Part shown: positions 15,593-24,151 of the stretch, one piece after another | Layout: every line of letters starts with the position of its first letter | How positions within the stretch are numbered: position 1 is the first letter of the stretch | Source: VRUE01 sp035266685 | GTDB lineage: Bacteria > Actinomycetota > Thermoleophilia > Solirubrobacterales > 70-9 | Assembly (NCBI GenBank): GCA_035266685.1 | Contig: DATFMX010000130.1 | Coordinates: 1 to 37,645 of the forward strand | Reading direction: 5' to 3' | Length of the DNA stretch: 37,645 bases | The notes under the pieces: model-generated | Databases searched by the model: none | Seen by the model: only the letters and a program-made list of their open reading frames with translations | What the model was told of the DNA's origin: nothing | Program-made: the position numbers and the translations under genes

Positions 15593-18504
15593 CAGCGATT
15601 CCTCCCGTGCTTGCGGCGCTGTTTACGGCGTTCGCGGCGCCGCTCGTCGCGAACGCGGCGCTTCTCGTCCGCCGGGTCGCTCGCCGGCGGGGCCGGCTCG
15701 TCTTCGGCCGCCGGCGCCGGATCGCCGCCGTTGTCGCCGCCGCGCTCGGCGAGCGCGACCGCGGTGAGCTCTTCGGCCCGCTGCTCGTCGGTCTCGTCGT
15801 CGTCGCTCAGCTTCGCCAGGGCGACGTCGTCGGCGAAGGCCGGCACGCTTCCCTCCACCTCGGCGATCCGCTCGCGGCGGCGGGCGAAGCCCTGCTCGCG
15901 TTCCTTCCACGCGGTCAGCACCGGCGAGGCGATGAAGATCGACGAGTAGGTTCCGGAGACGATCCCGACCAGCATCGCGAAGGCGAACGCCTGCAGCGTC
16001 GCGCCGCCGAAGACGAGCAGCGAGACGACCGCCAGCAGGGTGGTGAAGCTGGTCGCCAGCGAGCGGGTCAGCACCTCGCTCATCGAGCGGTTGACGATCT
16101 GCGAGAACGCCGCCCGCGGCATCCGCGGCATGTTCTCGCGTATTCGGTCGAAGACGATGATCGTGTCGTAGAGCGAGTAGCCCAAGATCGTCAGGAAGGC
16201 GGCGACCGTGCCGCTGGTCACCTCTTTTCCGGTCAGCGAGTAGACGCCGGCGGTGATCAGGATGTCGTGGAACAGCGCGATCAGCACCGGCACGGCGAAT
16301 TTGGGGTCGAAGCGGAAGGCGATGTAGGCGCAGATCACCAGCAGCGAGAAGATCAGCGCGTTGCGGGCGCTCTTCGCCACGGTGGCGCCGAAGGTGGGGC
16401 CGACGCTGGTGCTGTCGAAGCCGTTTTCGACGATCCCGAATTCCTTGTCGAGCTCCTTCTGCATCTTGTTGATCTGGCTCGGCTTCAACGTGCTCGACTG
16501 GATCAGGAAGGCGTTGTCGCCGAGACCCGGGTTGCTCTCGCGCTGCACCTCGCCGCCTGAGATCCCCGCCTTGTCGAGCGCTTCGCGCACCCCGTCCTCG
16601 TCGGTCTTCTTGGTCAGCGCCACCTCGACCCGGGTGCCCGACTCGAAGTCGATCCCGAGGTTGAGCTGGTCGGTCGCCAGGGCCAGGGCGCCGACGATCA
16701 GGATGCAGCCGGAGGCGGTGAAGAACCAGCGGCTCGCGCCCATGAAGTCGAAGTGCCAGCGCACCCGCTGCCCGCCGGCGGCGCCGAGCACGCTGGGCGA
16801 GCGCAGGAGGCGCGAACGGCTCATGCTGAGCAGCAGCGCCTGGGTGAAGACGACCGCGGTCAGCAGCGAAACGATCGTGCCGACGCCGAGCGTGAAGGCG
16901 AAGCCCTTGACCCCGGCGGTCGCGAGGACGAAGAGGATGAAGGCGGTCAGCAGGGTGACGACGTTGGCGTCGACGATCGTCGCGATCCCGCGCCGGTAGC
17001 CGGCCGCGATCGCGCTGGCCATCGGTCTGCCGGCGCGCACCTCCTCCTTGATCCGCTCGAAGATCACGATATTCGAGTCGGCCGCGACGCCGATCGTCAG
17101 GATCAGGCCCGCGATCCCCGGCAGCGTCAGCGTGATCGGGATCAGTTTGATCAGGGCGAAGAAGATCACCCCGTAGGCGCCGAGCGCCAGCGCCGCGATC
17201 AGCCCGAGGAAGCGGTAGAAGAGGAGCAGGAAGATGACGACGAGGGAGAGGCCGATGATCCCGGCCTTGATCCCCTGGTGCAGGGCTTCGCTGCCGAGCG
17301 TCGCCGAGACCTGGGTCTGGCTGATCAGGTTGAGGTTGATCGGCAGCGCGCCGCGCTGCAGGTAGGTGGCCAGGTTCTGGGCGTCGGATATGCCGTTGAA
17401 GCCGCCGGAGATCTGCGCCCCCGTGCGGCCGTCGATCCCGTCGGGGTTTTCGCCGAAGTTGATGATCGGCCGCGTTTTGACTTCGTTGTCGAGGACCGCG
17501 GCGAAGTGGCCGGAGAGCGCTTCCGCCTGTTCGCCCGAGGCCGGCCCGATCGCCCGCGCCTGGCCGCGCTGGGCGATCTGGCGGGTGACTTCCTGGAAGG
17601 CCTTGCGGCCACCGCCGCTGAACTGGAAGGTGACCGCCGGGCCGAATTCCTGCTGTTCGGCCTTCGGGTTGCTGATTTCGGTCCCCGAGAGCGCCGGGTC
17701 GTCCTTGAACGCGTACCAGCCGGGCTGCGCGTCTTCGATCGTCTGGCCCTTTTTGTCGCTGGGCTTCTCGGAGATCAGGATCGTCCCCTGCGGCACCTTC
17801 ACGACCTCGCCGACGTTGTGCGGCCGTTTCTCCCCGTTGGGGTCGATGTAGAGGTCTTCCCGGCTGTACTCCGGCCCGGAGATCAGCTTGTGCGGCGGCG
17901 CCTTCTGGAACAGGTAATAGGTCGTCGGCTGGCTGCAGTTTTCGCAGTCGGGGACCGGCTTCTGTTCGGCGGCGAGCTTCGCCGCGTTGTACTCGCTGGC
18001 ATAGGCCCCGGAGGCGACCAGCTGGCCGTTTTCCTGTTTCGAGGGGCTGCGGCCGGCGGCGTTCCATTCCTTTTCCGCTTCTTCGAGCACCGCTTTCGGC
18101 GGTTCCCGCCCCGGCGTGCCGCCGATCGCCTTCTCGCGGCCGATCAGGTTCGGTTCCCAGTCGAAGAAATAGAGGCGGGCGGGCTTGGTCGCGCATTCGG
18201 TCGCCTGGCCGACGCTGGTCGCGCCGGGGATCCCGACCTGGATCTGGTCGTTGCCGACCCGCGCGACTTCGATCTCCGAGACGCCGAGCTGGTCGCAGCC
18301 CGAGCGGATGATGTCCACCGCCCTTTCCATCGAGGCGCTGTCGATCGTCGGCTGCTGCGGCGTCGGCCGCCCCTGCAGGACGAGCTGCACGCCGCCCTTC
18401 AGGTCGAGCCCGAGCTGCGTCTGCTTGTTGGCGATGACGATTCCGGAGACCGCGATCAGCGCCAGGACGAAGAGCAGGACGAAGATGTTGCGGCGCCGTT
18501 TCAT
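15592..18504 (-). CDS. secDF: SecD-SecF fusion protein translocase subunit
   Basis: The 970-residue fusion carries both halves of the Sec accessory complex, which uses proton flow to pull secreted proteins across the membrane. The SecD half starts with a signal-anchor helix (NIFVLLFVLALIAVSGIVIA), followed by LGLDLKGGVQLVL and a long periplasmic region (about 50-390). Five helices come next, with the GIAGLILTIGVAADSNIVIFERIKEE signature region. The SecF half begins near residue 590 (ASRWFFTASGCILIVGALAL) with LGIDFESGTRVEV and its own helices. The C-terminus is a charged tail rich in Glu/Arg. Most actinobacteria keep secD and secF separate, so the fusion is notable but has precedents in other phyla. 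Confidence 0.95.
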   Translation of the reverse strand: MKRRRNIFVLLFVLALIAVSGIVIANKQTQLGLDLKGGVQLVLQGRPTPQQPTIDSASMERAVDIIRSGCDQLGVSEIEVARVGNDQIQVGIPGATSVGQATECATKPARLYFFDWEPNLIGREKAIGGTPGREPPKAVLEEAEKEWNAAGRSPSKQENGQLVASGAYASEYNAAKLAAEQKPVPDCENCSQPTTYYLFQKAPPHKLISGPEYSREDLYIDPNGEKRPHNVGEVVKVPQGTILISEKPSDKKGQTIEDAQPGWYAFKDDPALSGTEISNPKAEQQEFGPAVTFQFSGGGRKAFQEVTRQIAQRGQARAIGPASGEQAEALSGHFAAVLDNEVKTRPIINFGENPDGIDGRTGAQISGGFNGISDAQNLATYLQRGALPINLNLISQTQVSATLGSEALHQGIKAGIIGLSLVVIFLLLFYRFLGLIAALALGAYGVIFFALIKLIPITLTLPGIAGLILTIGVAADSNIVIFERIKEEVRAGRPMASAIAAGYRRGIATIVDANVVTLLTAFILFVLATAGVKGFAFTLGVGTIVSLLTAVVFTQALLLSMSRSRLLRSPSVLGAAGGQRVRWHFDFMGASRWFFTASGCILIVGALALATDQLNLGIDFESGTRVEVALTKKTDEDGVREALDKAGISGGEVQRESNPGLGDNAFLIQSSTLKPSQINKMQKELDKEFGIVENGFDSTSVGPTFGATVAKSARNALIFSLLVICAYIAFRFDPKFAVPVLIALFHDILITAGVYSLTGKEVTSGTVAAFLTILGYSLYDTIIVFDRIRENMPRMPRAAFSQIVNRSMSEVLTRSLATSFTTLLAVVSLLVFGGATLQAFAFAMLVGIVSGTYSSIFIASPVLTAWKEREQGFARRRERIAEVEGSVPAFADDVALAKLSDDDETDEQRAEELTAVALAERGGDNGGDPAPAAEDEPAPPASDPADEKRRVRDERRRERRKQRRKHGRNR

Positions 18505-18508
18505 CCCC

Positions 18509-18997
18509 TCATCCCTCCGGCGTCAGGACGATCAGCAGGCCGCCGTCGTCGTCGTAGGCCGGGAACACATCGGCGACCGCCTCGGCGGGCAGGTCGCCCT
18601 CGGCGTTGACCGAGACCTTCTTGCCAAGCGAGCGCACGCCCCACTCGAGCGAGGTCTCGATCGGGTCGGTGACGCCGTCGCCGTCGCGGTCGGCCTGCTC
18701 GCCGCCGTCGCCGCGGTCGACCCACTGCAGGCCGAGAACGTCCTTCACCGGCCGGCCGATCACATCCTCGTCGGTCAGCCCGGTGAGCTCGAAGCTGCCG
18801 CGCCCGGCGTCGATCACCCGGGCCTCCTGGTCGCAGACGAAGAAGGCCGCGTTGGGCGCCGGGTAGTAGTCGTCGAGCAGCTCGAAGACGAAGCCGAAGC
18901 CGCATTTCGAGCAGCCCTTCGGGCGGCTGCTGAAGCCCGCCGTCCGATCGCTGCTCAGCTCCCTGTTCCCGCAGTTGGGGCAGATGAAGAAAGGCAT
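18509..18997 (-). CDS. Zinc-ribbon protein with PAS-like domain
   Basis: The 162-residue protein begins with two CxxC knuckles, FICPNCGN (Cys6, Cys9) and CSKCGF (Cys29, Cys32), likely one zinc ribbon. A PAS-like stretch follows: AAFFVCDQEARVIDAGRGSFELTGLTDEDVIGRPVKDVLGL. An acidic segment DRDGDGVTDP resembles a calcium-binding loop. The C-terminus is short and beta-rich. It sits between ruvB and secDF, a slot commonly held by yajC in actinobacteria, and ends four bases before the secDF start. I do not know a named family; a cytoplasmic sensor or adaptor role is inference. Confidence 0.7.
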   Translation of the reverse strand: MPFFICPNCGNRELSSDRTAGFSSRPKGCSKCGFGFVFELLDDYYPAPNAAFFVCDQEARVIDAGRGSFELTGLTDEDVIGRPVKDVLGLQWVDRGDGGEQADRDGDGVTDPIETSLEWGVRSLGKKVSVNAEGDLPAEAVADVFPAYDDDGGLLIVLTPEG

Positions 18998-19024
18998 CCC
19001 GGGCTCAGGTTACTGAGAGTGCGC

Positions 19025-20095
19025 TCAGAACAGGCTGTGCGTTCGTTTGGGCACCGGCAGGCCGAGGTGATCGTAGGCCCGCTCGGTCAGCACGCGACCC
19101 CGCGGAGTGCGCTTCAGCAAGCCCTGTTGGAGCAGATACGGCTCGAGCACATCCTCGATCGTGTCCTGCTCCTCGCCGATCGCCACCGCCAGGGTCGAGA
19201 GCCCCACCGGGCCGCCGGCGAACTTCTCGGCGATCATGTCGAGCAGCATGCGATCGCTGCGGTCGAGCCCGCCCGCGTCGACCTCGAGCATCTCCAGGCC
19301 GGCGGCGGCGACCGCGGCGTCGACATGGCCGCTGCCCTTCACCTGGGCGAAGTCGCGCACCCGCTTGAGCAGCCGGTTGGCGACCCGCGGCGTGCCGCGC
19401 GAGCGCTCGGCGATCGCCTGCGCCCCCGCCGCGTCGATCTCGACCTCGAGGATGCCGGCCGAGCGCTCGACGATCTGCGCCAGGTGCCCGGGGGCGTAGT
19501 GCTCGAGCCGGTGACAGACGCCGAAGCGGTCGCGCAGCGGCGTCGTCAGCAGCCCGGCCCGGGTCGTCGCGCCGACCAGGGTGAAGGGCGGCAGCGGCAG
19601 GGTGACGGTGCGCGCGCCGGCCCCCTGGCCGAGCACGACCGGCAGCTCGCCGTCCTCCATCGCCGGGTAGAGCGTCTCCTCCACCGCCCGCCCCAGCCGG
19701 TGGATCTCGTCGACGAAGAAGACGCTGCCGGGCTCGAGCGAGGTGAGGAAGGAGGCGACGTCGGCCTTGCGCTCCAGCGCCGGGCCGGCGGTCTGCACCA
19801 GCGGCACCTCCATCTCGGCGGCGACGATGTGGGCGAGCGAGGTCTTGCCGAGCCCGGGCGGGCCGGCGAGCAGAACGTGGTCGAGCGGCTCGCCGCGCCG
19901 CCGCGCCGCCTCGATGAAGATCGCGAGCTGCTCGGTGACCTGCTCCTGGTTGACGAAGTCGGTCAGCGTCGGCGGGCGCAGCGAGCGGTCGAGGTCCTCG
20001 TCGGGCGCCTCGGCGCGGGCGTCATGGACGCGCACCTCCTCGTCCACCGGAATGTCCTCGCCGTCGATCCCCGGCGTGCGGATGCGCTTGCTCAA
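19025..20095 (-). CDS. ruvB: Holliday junction branch migration ATPase RuvB
   Basis: The 356-residue AAA+ motor drives branch migration with RuvA. Walker A GPPGLGKTS lies near 80-88, Walker B is VFFVDEIHRLG, and sensor-1 is LVGATTRAG. The C-terminal winged helix includes GPVGLSTLA and RTPRGRVLT. The TTG start at 20095 overlaps the ruvA stop as TTGA. The N-terminal ~40 residues are an acidic extension typical of actinobacterial RuvB. Confidence 0.97.
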   Translation of the reverse strand: MSKRIRTPGIDGEDIPVDEEVRVHDARAEAPDEDLDRSLRPPTLTDFVNQEQVTEQLAIFIEAARRRGEPLDHVLLAGPPGLGKTSLAHIVAAEMEVPLVQTAGPALERKADVASFLTSLEPGSVFFVDEIHRLGRAVEETLYPAMEDGELPVVLGQGAGARTVTLPLPPFTLVGATTRAGLLTTPLRDRFGVCHRLEHYAPGHLAQIVERSAGILEVEIDAAGAQAIAERSRGTPRVANRLLKRVRDFAQVKGSGHVDAAVAAAGLEMLEVDAGGLDRSDRMLLDMIAEKFAGGPVGLSTLAVAIGEEQDTIEDVLEPYLLQQGLLKRTPRGRVLTERAYDHLGLPVPKRTHSLF

Positions 20096-20685
20096 GCCGC
20101 CTTCCTCCCGCCGGCCTTGCGCAGCGCCAGCGCCAGCAGCTCCTCGGCGTCGCCGCCGTCGACTCCGTCGAGCAGCTGCTCGGCCTCCAGCGGCGCGTAG
20201 CCGAGGTTGACCAGGCCGTCGCGGGCGAGCGCCCGTGGATCGCCCTCCTCGGCCTCTCCCAGCGCGACCTCTTCCTCCAGCGCGCCGGCGACCTTCTCGC
20301 GCAGCTCGACGATGATCCGCTCGGCCGTGCGCTTGCCGATTCCGGGCGCCGCCTGGAAGCGTTTCGCGTCGCCGGCGGCGATCGCCCGCAGCAGCTCGCG
20401 CGCCGGGCCGCCGGAGAGCACAGCGACCGCGACCTTCGGACCGACGCCGCTGACCGAGACGAGCTGGCCGAACAGGTCGCGCTCCTCCTCGGAGGCGAAG
20501 CCGAACAGCGCCAGCGAGTCCTCGCGCGCGACCAGCTCGGCGTGCAGGAAGGCCTCGCGGCCGGTCGCCGGCACCGCTTTCAGCGTTTCCGCGGAGACGG
20601 TCAGCCGGTAGCCGACCCCACCCGCGTCGATCACGACATGGTCGGGGCGCCGCACCATCACCTCACCGCGCACCGCGGCGATCAT
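20092..20685 (-). CDS. ruvA: Holliday junction DNA-binding protein RuvA
   Basis: The 197-residue protein forms a tetramer that holds the four-way junction for RuvB. It begins MIAAVRGEVM in the OB domain, has two helix-hairpin-helix motifs (LVSVSGVGPKVAVAVL and FQAAPGIGKRTAERI), and ends in a domain III UBA-like fold (ALARDGLVNLGYAPLEAEQLL). ATG 20685 overlaps the ruvC stop as ATGA, which fixes the start; an upstream extension has no family support. Confidence 0.96.
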   Translation of the reverse strand: MIAAVRGEVMVRRPDHVVIDAGGVGYRLTVSAETLKAVPATGREAFLHAELVAREDSLALFGFASEEERDLFGQLVSVSGVGPKVAVAVLSGGPARELLRAIAAGDAKRFQAAPGIGKRTAERIIVELREKVAGALEEEVALGEAEEGDPRALARDGLVNLGYAPLEAEQLLDGVDGGDAEELLALALRKAGGRKAA

Positions 20686-21194
20686 CGCGTCGCTCCCTGC
20701 GCCAGCGCGACCGCCTCGCGCCGGCCGGCGCCGCCGCCGTGGCAGATCGCCACGGCCAGCGCGTCGGCCGCGTGGTCGGGGCTCGGCAGCTCGGGCAGCC
20801 CGAGCAGCGTGCCGACCATCCGCTGCACCTGCTTCTTGCCGGCGGCGCCGCTGCCGCAGACGGCCATCTTGATCGCCTGCGGGGTGTAGGAGAAGCACTC
20901 GACGCCGGCCTCGGCGGCGGCCAGCATCACCACGCCGCTGGCCCGTCCGACGGTCATCGCGGTCTGCACGTTCTTGCCGAAGAAGACCTCCTCGACCGCC
21001 ATCGCGGCCGGCTGGTGCCAGGCGAGCAGCTCGCCGAGCTCGGCGTGGATCCGCTGCAGGCGCTGCTCGATCGGCACGCCGGCGGCCGTTTCGACCACGC
21101 CGCCGTCGAGCGCGACCATGCGGTTGCCCTCGACCCGGACGATGCCGAAGCCGAGGTTGGCTGCCCCGGGGTCGATCCCCATCACGACTTGCAT
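20682..21194 (-). CDS. ruvC: Crossover junction endodeoxyribonuclease RuvC
   Basis: The 170-residue resolvase has an RNase H fold. Active-site acids are Asp8 (GIDPG), Glu in AVEEVFF (68/69) and Asp144. The fourth ligand position is His141 in PDHAADALA, where E. coli has Asp; Thermus RuvC also uses His there, so activity is expected. It is the first gene of ruvC-ruvA-ruvB, with four-base overlaps at both joints. Confidence 0.96.
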   Translation of the reverse strand: MQVVMGIDPGAANLGFGIVRVEGNRMVALDGGVVETAAGVPIEQRLQRIHAELGELLAWHQPAAMAVEEVFFGKNVQTAMTVGRASGVVMLAAAEAGVECFSYTPQAIKMAVCGSGAAGKKQVQRMVGTLLGLPELPSPDHAADALAVAICHGGGAGRREAVALAQGATR

Positions 21195-21227
21195 GGGAGG
21201 TGATTCTGGGAGTAAGCCCGGATGCCT

Positions 21228-21977
21228 TTACGCGGCGAGTTTCTCCAGGACGTCGTCGGGGATGTCGAAGTTCGCGTGGACCTCGTTCACATCGTCGTCG
21301 TCTTCGAGGTCTTCGATCAGGCCGAGCAGCGATTTGGCCTCGTTGCCCTTGACCTCGACCGTGCTCTTCGGCTCCATCGCGACTTCGGCGGACTGGATCT
21401 CGACGCCGCCGCTCTCCAGCGCCTCGCGCACCGCGCCGAGGCTGGCCGGGTCGCAGAGCACCCGCAGCAGCTCGTCCTCCTCGCTGACGTCGTCGGCGCC
21501 GGCGTCGATCGCGGCGATCAGGTCGTCCTCGTCATAGCGGGCGCCGTCGATCGCGAGCACGCCGCGTTTCTCGAAGATCCAGGCGACCGAGCCCGGCTCG
21601 CCGAGGCTGCCGCCGCGTTTGCTGAAGGCGTGGCGCACTTCGGCGCTGGTGCGGTTGCGGTTGTCGGTCAGCGCCTCGACCAGAACGGCGGCGCCGCCCG
21701 GCCCGTAGCCCTCGAAGACGACCCGCTCGATCGCCGCCGCGTCGCTGCCGACGCCGGAGCCGCGGTCGACCGCCCGCTGGATGTTGTCCTTGGGCATCGA
21801 GGCGTCGCGCGCCTTCTGGATCGCCGTCGCCAGCGCCGCGTTGCCCTCGGGGTCGGGACCGCCGTCACGCGCGGCGACCGTGATCGCCCGCGCCAGCTTG
21901 GTGAAGAGCTTGCCGCGTTTGGCGTCGGCCGCGCCCTTCTTGTGTTTGATCGAGGACCACTTGGAGTGACCAGACAT
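21228..21977 (-). CDS. yebC: YebC/PmpR family protein
   Basis: The 249-residue protein starts MSGHSKWSSIKHKKGAADAK, the diagnostic YebC N-terminus. Members have been described as transcriptional regulators and more recently as factors that help ribosomes through proline-rich stretches. The acidic middle and C-terminal region (SVEVKG-type LLGLIEDLEDDDDVNEVHANFDIP) is typical. The gene lies 33 bases upstream of ruvC, as in other actinobacteria. Its start is 27 bases from the divergent membrane-protein gene. Confidence 0.95.
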   Translation of the reverse strand: MSGHSKWSSIKHKKGAADAKRGKLFTKLARAITVAARDGGPDPEGNAALATAIQKARDASMPKDNIQRAVDRGSGVGSDAAAIERVVFEGYGPGGAAVLVEALTDNRNRTSAEVRHAFSKRGGSLGEPGSVAWIFEKRGVLAIDGARYDEDDLIAAIDAGADDVSEEDELLRVLCDPASLGAVREALESGGVEIQSAEVAMEPKSTVEVKGNEAKSLLGLIEDLEDDDDVNEVHANFDIPDDVLEKLAA

Positions 21978-21986
21978 AGGTTTGCC

Positions 21987-21996
21987 ATTCTATGAA
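21987..21996. promoter_or_regulatory. Candidate overlapping bidirectional -10 elements
   Basis: The AT-rich ATTCTATGAA holds TAGAAT on the minus strand (21992-21987) and TATGAA on the plus strand (21991-21996). Each lies 8-9 bases from the start codon of yebC (21977) or the divergent gene (22005). This predicts two nearly leaderless transcripts from one small symmetrical site. No clear -35 boxes are seen. Confidence 0.35.
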
Positions 21997-22004
21997 CCAG
22001 GGAG

Positions 22005-22451
22005 ATGAGCCCGCAGACGGCCACCCGGCAGCGCGCGATCGGCCCAGTTCGGGGGATGACCGCGAGCGCGATCTTCGTCGCGATGCTGCTCGCCGCGCTG
22101 GCGCTGTGGACGGCGATCCCGGTCGGCTGGATCTGGATCGGCTCGCAGGTCGCCAGCACGCAGTTCCCGGCCGAGGGGCCCTACGCGATCGTCGCGGTCG
22201 GCATCGTGCTGACGATCCTCTTCGACGCCTGGCTGATCGGCCGCCTCAACGCGCTCTACGTCCATGTCACCGGCACCAACCGGCTGGCGCCGATGCGGCC
22301 GAGCTGGCTGAAGAGCATGCGCGACACCGACGCCGCCCCCGGCACGACCAGCGTGGTCGAGGCGGTGGTGATGGGCTCGGTGCTGCTCGCCTGCGCCGTC
22401 TTCGCCGCCTGGTTCTTCCTGCTCGCGGGCTCGCCGCTGCCCAACCAGTGA
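22005..22451 (+). CDS. Hypothetical three-helix membrane protein
   Basis: The 148-residue protein has about three membrane helices: TASAIFVAMLLAALALWTAIPVG, YAIVAVGIVLTILFDAWLIG, and VVEAVVMGSVLLACAVFAAWFFLLAG. A cytosolic loop RPSWLKSMRDTDAAPGTTS separates helices two and three. I do not recognise the family. The start ATG 22005 follows GGGAG with no spacing, so either a leaderless start or a downstream codon is possible. Its TGA abuts the convergent aminopeptidase TGA as TGATCA. Confidence 0.65.
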   Translation: MSPQTATRQRAIGPVRGMTASAIFVAMLLAALALWTAIPVGWIWIGSQVASTQFPAEGPYAIVAVGIVLTILFDAWLIGRLNALYVHVTGTNRLAPMRPSWLKSMRDTDAAPGTTSVVEAVVMGSVLLACAVFAAWFFLLAGSPLPNQ

Positions 22452-23555
22452 TCAGACGACGAACGTGCCGTCTTCCTGCATGACCTCGCCGTCGACTTCC
22501 AGCTTGCCGCCGAGGCGCAGGTCGCAGACCAGGTCGGTGTGTACCGCGGACTCGTTGACCCCGCCGGACTCCGGATAGCTCCTGCCGACGGCCAGGTGGA
22601 CCGTGCCGCCGAGCTTCTCGTCGAGCAGCACCTCGCGGGTGCCGCGGTCGATCGCGTAGTTGGTGCCGATTCCCAGCTCGCCGAGGCGGCGGGCGCCCTC
22701 GTCGGTGTCGAGTAGCCCGATCAGGAACTCCTCGCCGCGCTCGGCGCTCGCGTCGACGACCTTGCCGGCCTCGAAGCGCAGCCGCACGCCGGCCACCTCT
22801 CGGCCGCCGATCGTCGCCGGCAGGTGGAAGCTGACCTCGCCCTCGACCGAGTCCTCGACCGGGCCGGTGAAGAACTCGCCGTCGGGCATGTTGTGCCGCC
22901 CGTTGCAGGGGATGAAGGTGCGCCCGGCGATGCCAAGCCTGATGTCGGTCCCCGGCGCGGTCACGCGGACCTCCTCGTGGCCCTGGATCCACTCGGCGAG
23001 CCGCGTGGTCTCCGCCGAGGCGCGCTGCCAGGCGGTCAGCGGATCGTCGTCGTCGGCGAGGCAGGCGCCGTAGTAGAAGTCCTCGTAGTCGGCCAGGCTC
23101 ATCTCCGCCTCGGCGGCGTAGGCGTTGGTCGGGAAGAGCGTGTAGACCCAGCGGAACTCGCCCTTGGCGCTGCGCTCCATCGCCCGGCCGAGCAGCTCGC
23201 CGGTCGCCTGCTGGCGGCGCATCTGGCGCTCCGGCGGCACGCCGGAGAGCTCGCGCGTGTTGGTCGAGGCGCCGACGGCGATCCGCACATCGACGTTGTC
23301 GAGCAGCCATTCGGAGGTCGGCGCGATCCAGTCGAGCTGCGCGTCGGAGGCGTGCTTGTAATAGGCGGCTCCCTGGCCGGGGAGCGAGACGTTCATGACC
23401 GGCTGGGCGCCCGCCTTCAGCACCTCCTCGTAGACCGCCAGCAGCAGCGGCGCCGCAGCGCTCTCGCCGTCGATCGAGACGACCTCGCCCTGCTTGACCT
23501 CGGTCGAGTAGCCGACCAGGATCTTCGCCAGCCCTTGCGCTCTCGAATCCCTCAC
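22452..23555 (-). CDS. M29-family aminopeptidase (thermophilic aminopeptidase T-like)
   Basis: The 367-residue metallopeptidase matches clan M29: LVGYSTEVKQGEVVSIDGE near the N-terminus, the RLRFEAGKVVDA block, AIDRGTREVLLDEKLGGTVHLAVGRSYPESGG, and the metal-binding VHTDLVCD near the end. These enzymes remove N-terminal residues and use cobalt or zinc. GTG 23555 overlaps the pdxT stop as GTGA and places the conserved N-terminus correctly; a frame extending to 23744 runs into pdxT and is rejected. Confidence 0.85.
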   Translation of the reverse strand: MRDSRAQGLAKILVGYSTEVKQGEVVSIDGESAAAPLLLAVYEEVLKAGAQPVMNVSLPGQGAAYYKHASDAQLDWIAPTSEWLLDNVDVRIAVGASTNTRELSGVPPERQMRRQQATGELLGRAMERSAKGEFRWVYTLFPTNAYAAEAEMSLADYEDFYYGACLADDDDPLTAWQRASAETTRLAEWIQGHEEVRVTAPGTDIRLGIAGRTFIPCNGRHNMPDGEFFTGPVEDSVEGEVSFHLPATIGGREVAGVRLRFEAGKVVDASAERGEEFLIGLLDTDEGARRLGELGIGTNYAIDRGTREVLLDEKLGGTVHLAVGRSYPESGGVNESAVHTDLVCDLRLGGKLEVDGEVMQEDGTFVV

Positions 23556-24151
23556 GTCCCCGCCCCCTCCGGTGCGCCCTCGCGCGCCTTCGTCGTCATT
23601 GCCATGAACAGCGCGTGCAGCCTCGGGTCCTCGGTCAACTCCGGGTGGAAGGCGCAGGCGAGGACCGAGCCCTCGCGCAGCGCCACCGGATGCCCGTCGT
23701 AAGAGGCGATCACCTCGACCCCGGGACCGTAGCGGTCGACCCAAGGGGCGCGGATGAAGACCGCCCGCAGCGGCTCGACGCCGATTCCCTCGACCGCCAG
23801 GTCGGCTTCGAAGCTCTGCAGCTGGCGGCCGAAGGCGTTGCGCCGCGCCGTCGCGTCGAGCAGGCCGAGGTGCTCGTCGTCGCAGACGATCATCCCGGCG
23901 CAGGTCCCGAACACCGGCCGGCCGGCCTCGTGATGCGCGCGGATCGGCTCCGCCAGCCCCGCCGACTCGATCCCCTTGACGATCGTCGTGCTCTCACCGC
24001 CCGGGATCACCAGCCCGTCGAGGCCGATCAGATCGGCCGGGGACCGCACCTGCTCGACCTCGGCGCCGAGTCCGCGCAGCATCGCCAGGTGACGTTCGAA
24101 GCCGCCCTGGATCGCAAGGACGCCGATGCGCAGCGCCGGGCGCTCAGGCAC
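23552..24151 (-). CDS. pdxT: Pyridoxal 5'-phosphate synthase glutaminase subunit PdxT
   Basis: The 199-residue class I glutaminase releases ammonia from glutamine for PdxS. The triad is Cys84 (GTCAGM), His169 and Glu171 (FHPEL); the GGEST loop is at 51-55. The gene overlaps pdxS by eight bases and the aminopeptidase gene by four. The product makes the cofactor used, among others, by the threonine-synthase-like enzyme at 3752-4987, but no direct link is shown. Confidence 0.95.
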   Translation of the reverse strand: MPERPALRIGVLAIQGGFERHLAMLRGLGAEVEQVRSPADLIGLDGLVIPGGESTTIVKGIESAGLAEPIRAHHEAGRPVFGTCAGMIVCDDEHLGLLDATARRNAFGRQLQSFEADLAVEGIGVEPLRAVFIRAPWVDRYGPGVEVIASYDGHPVALREGSVLACAFHPELTEDPRLHALFMAMTTKAREGAPEGAGT

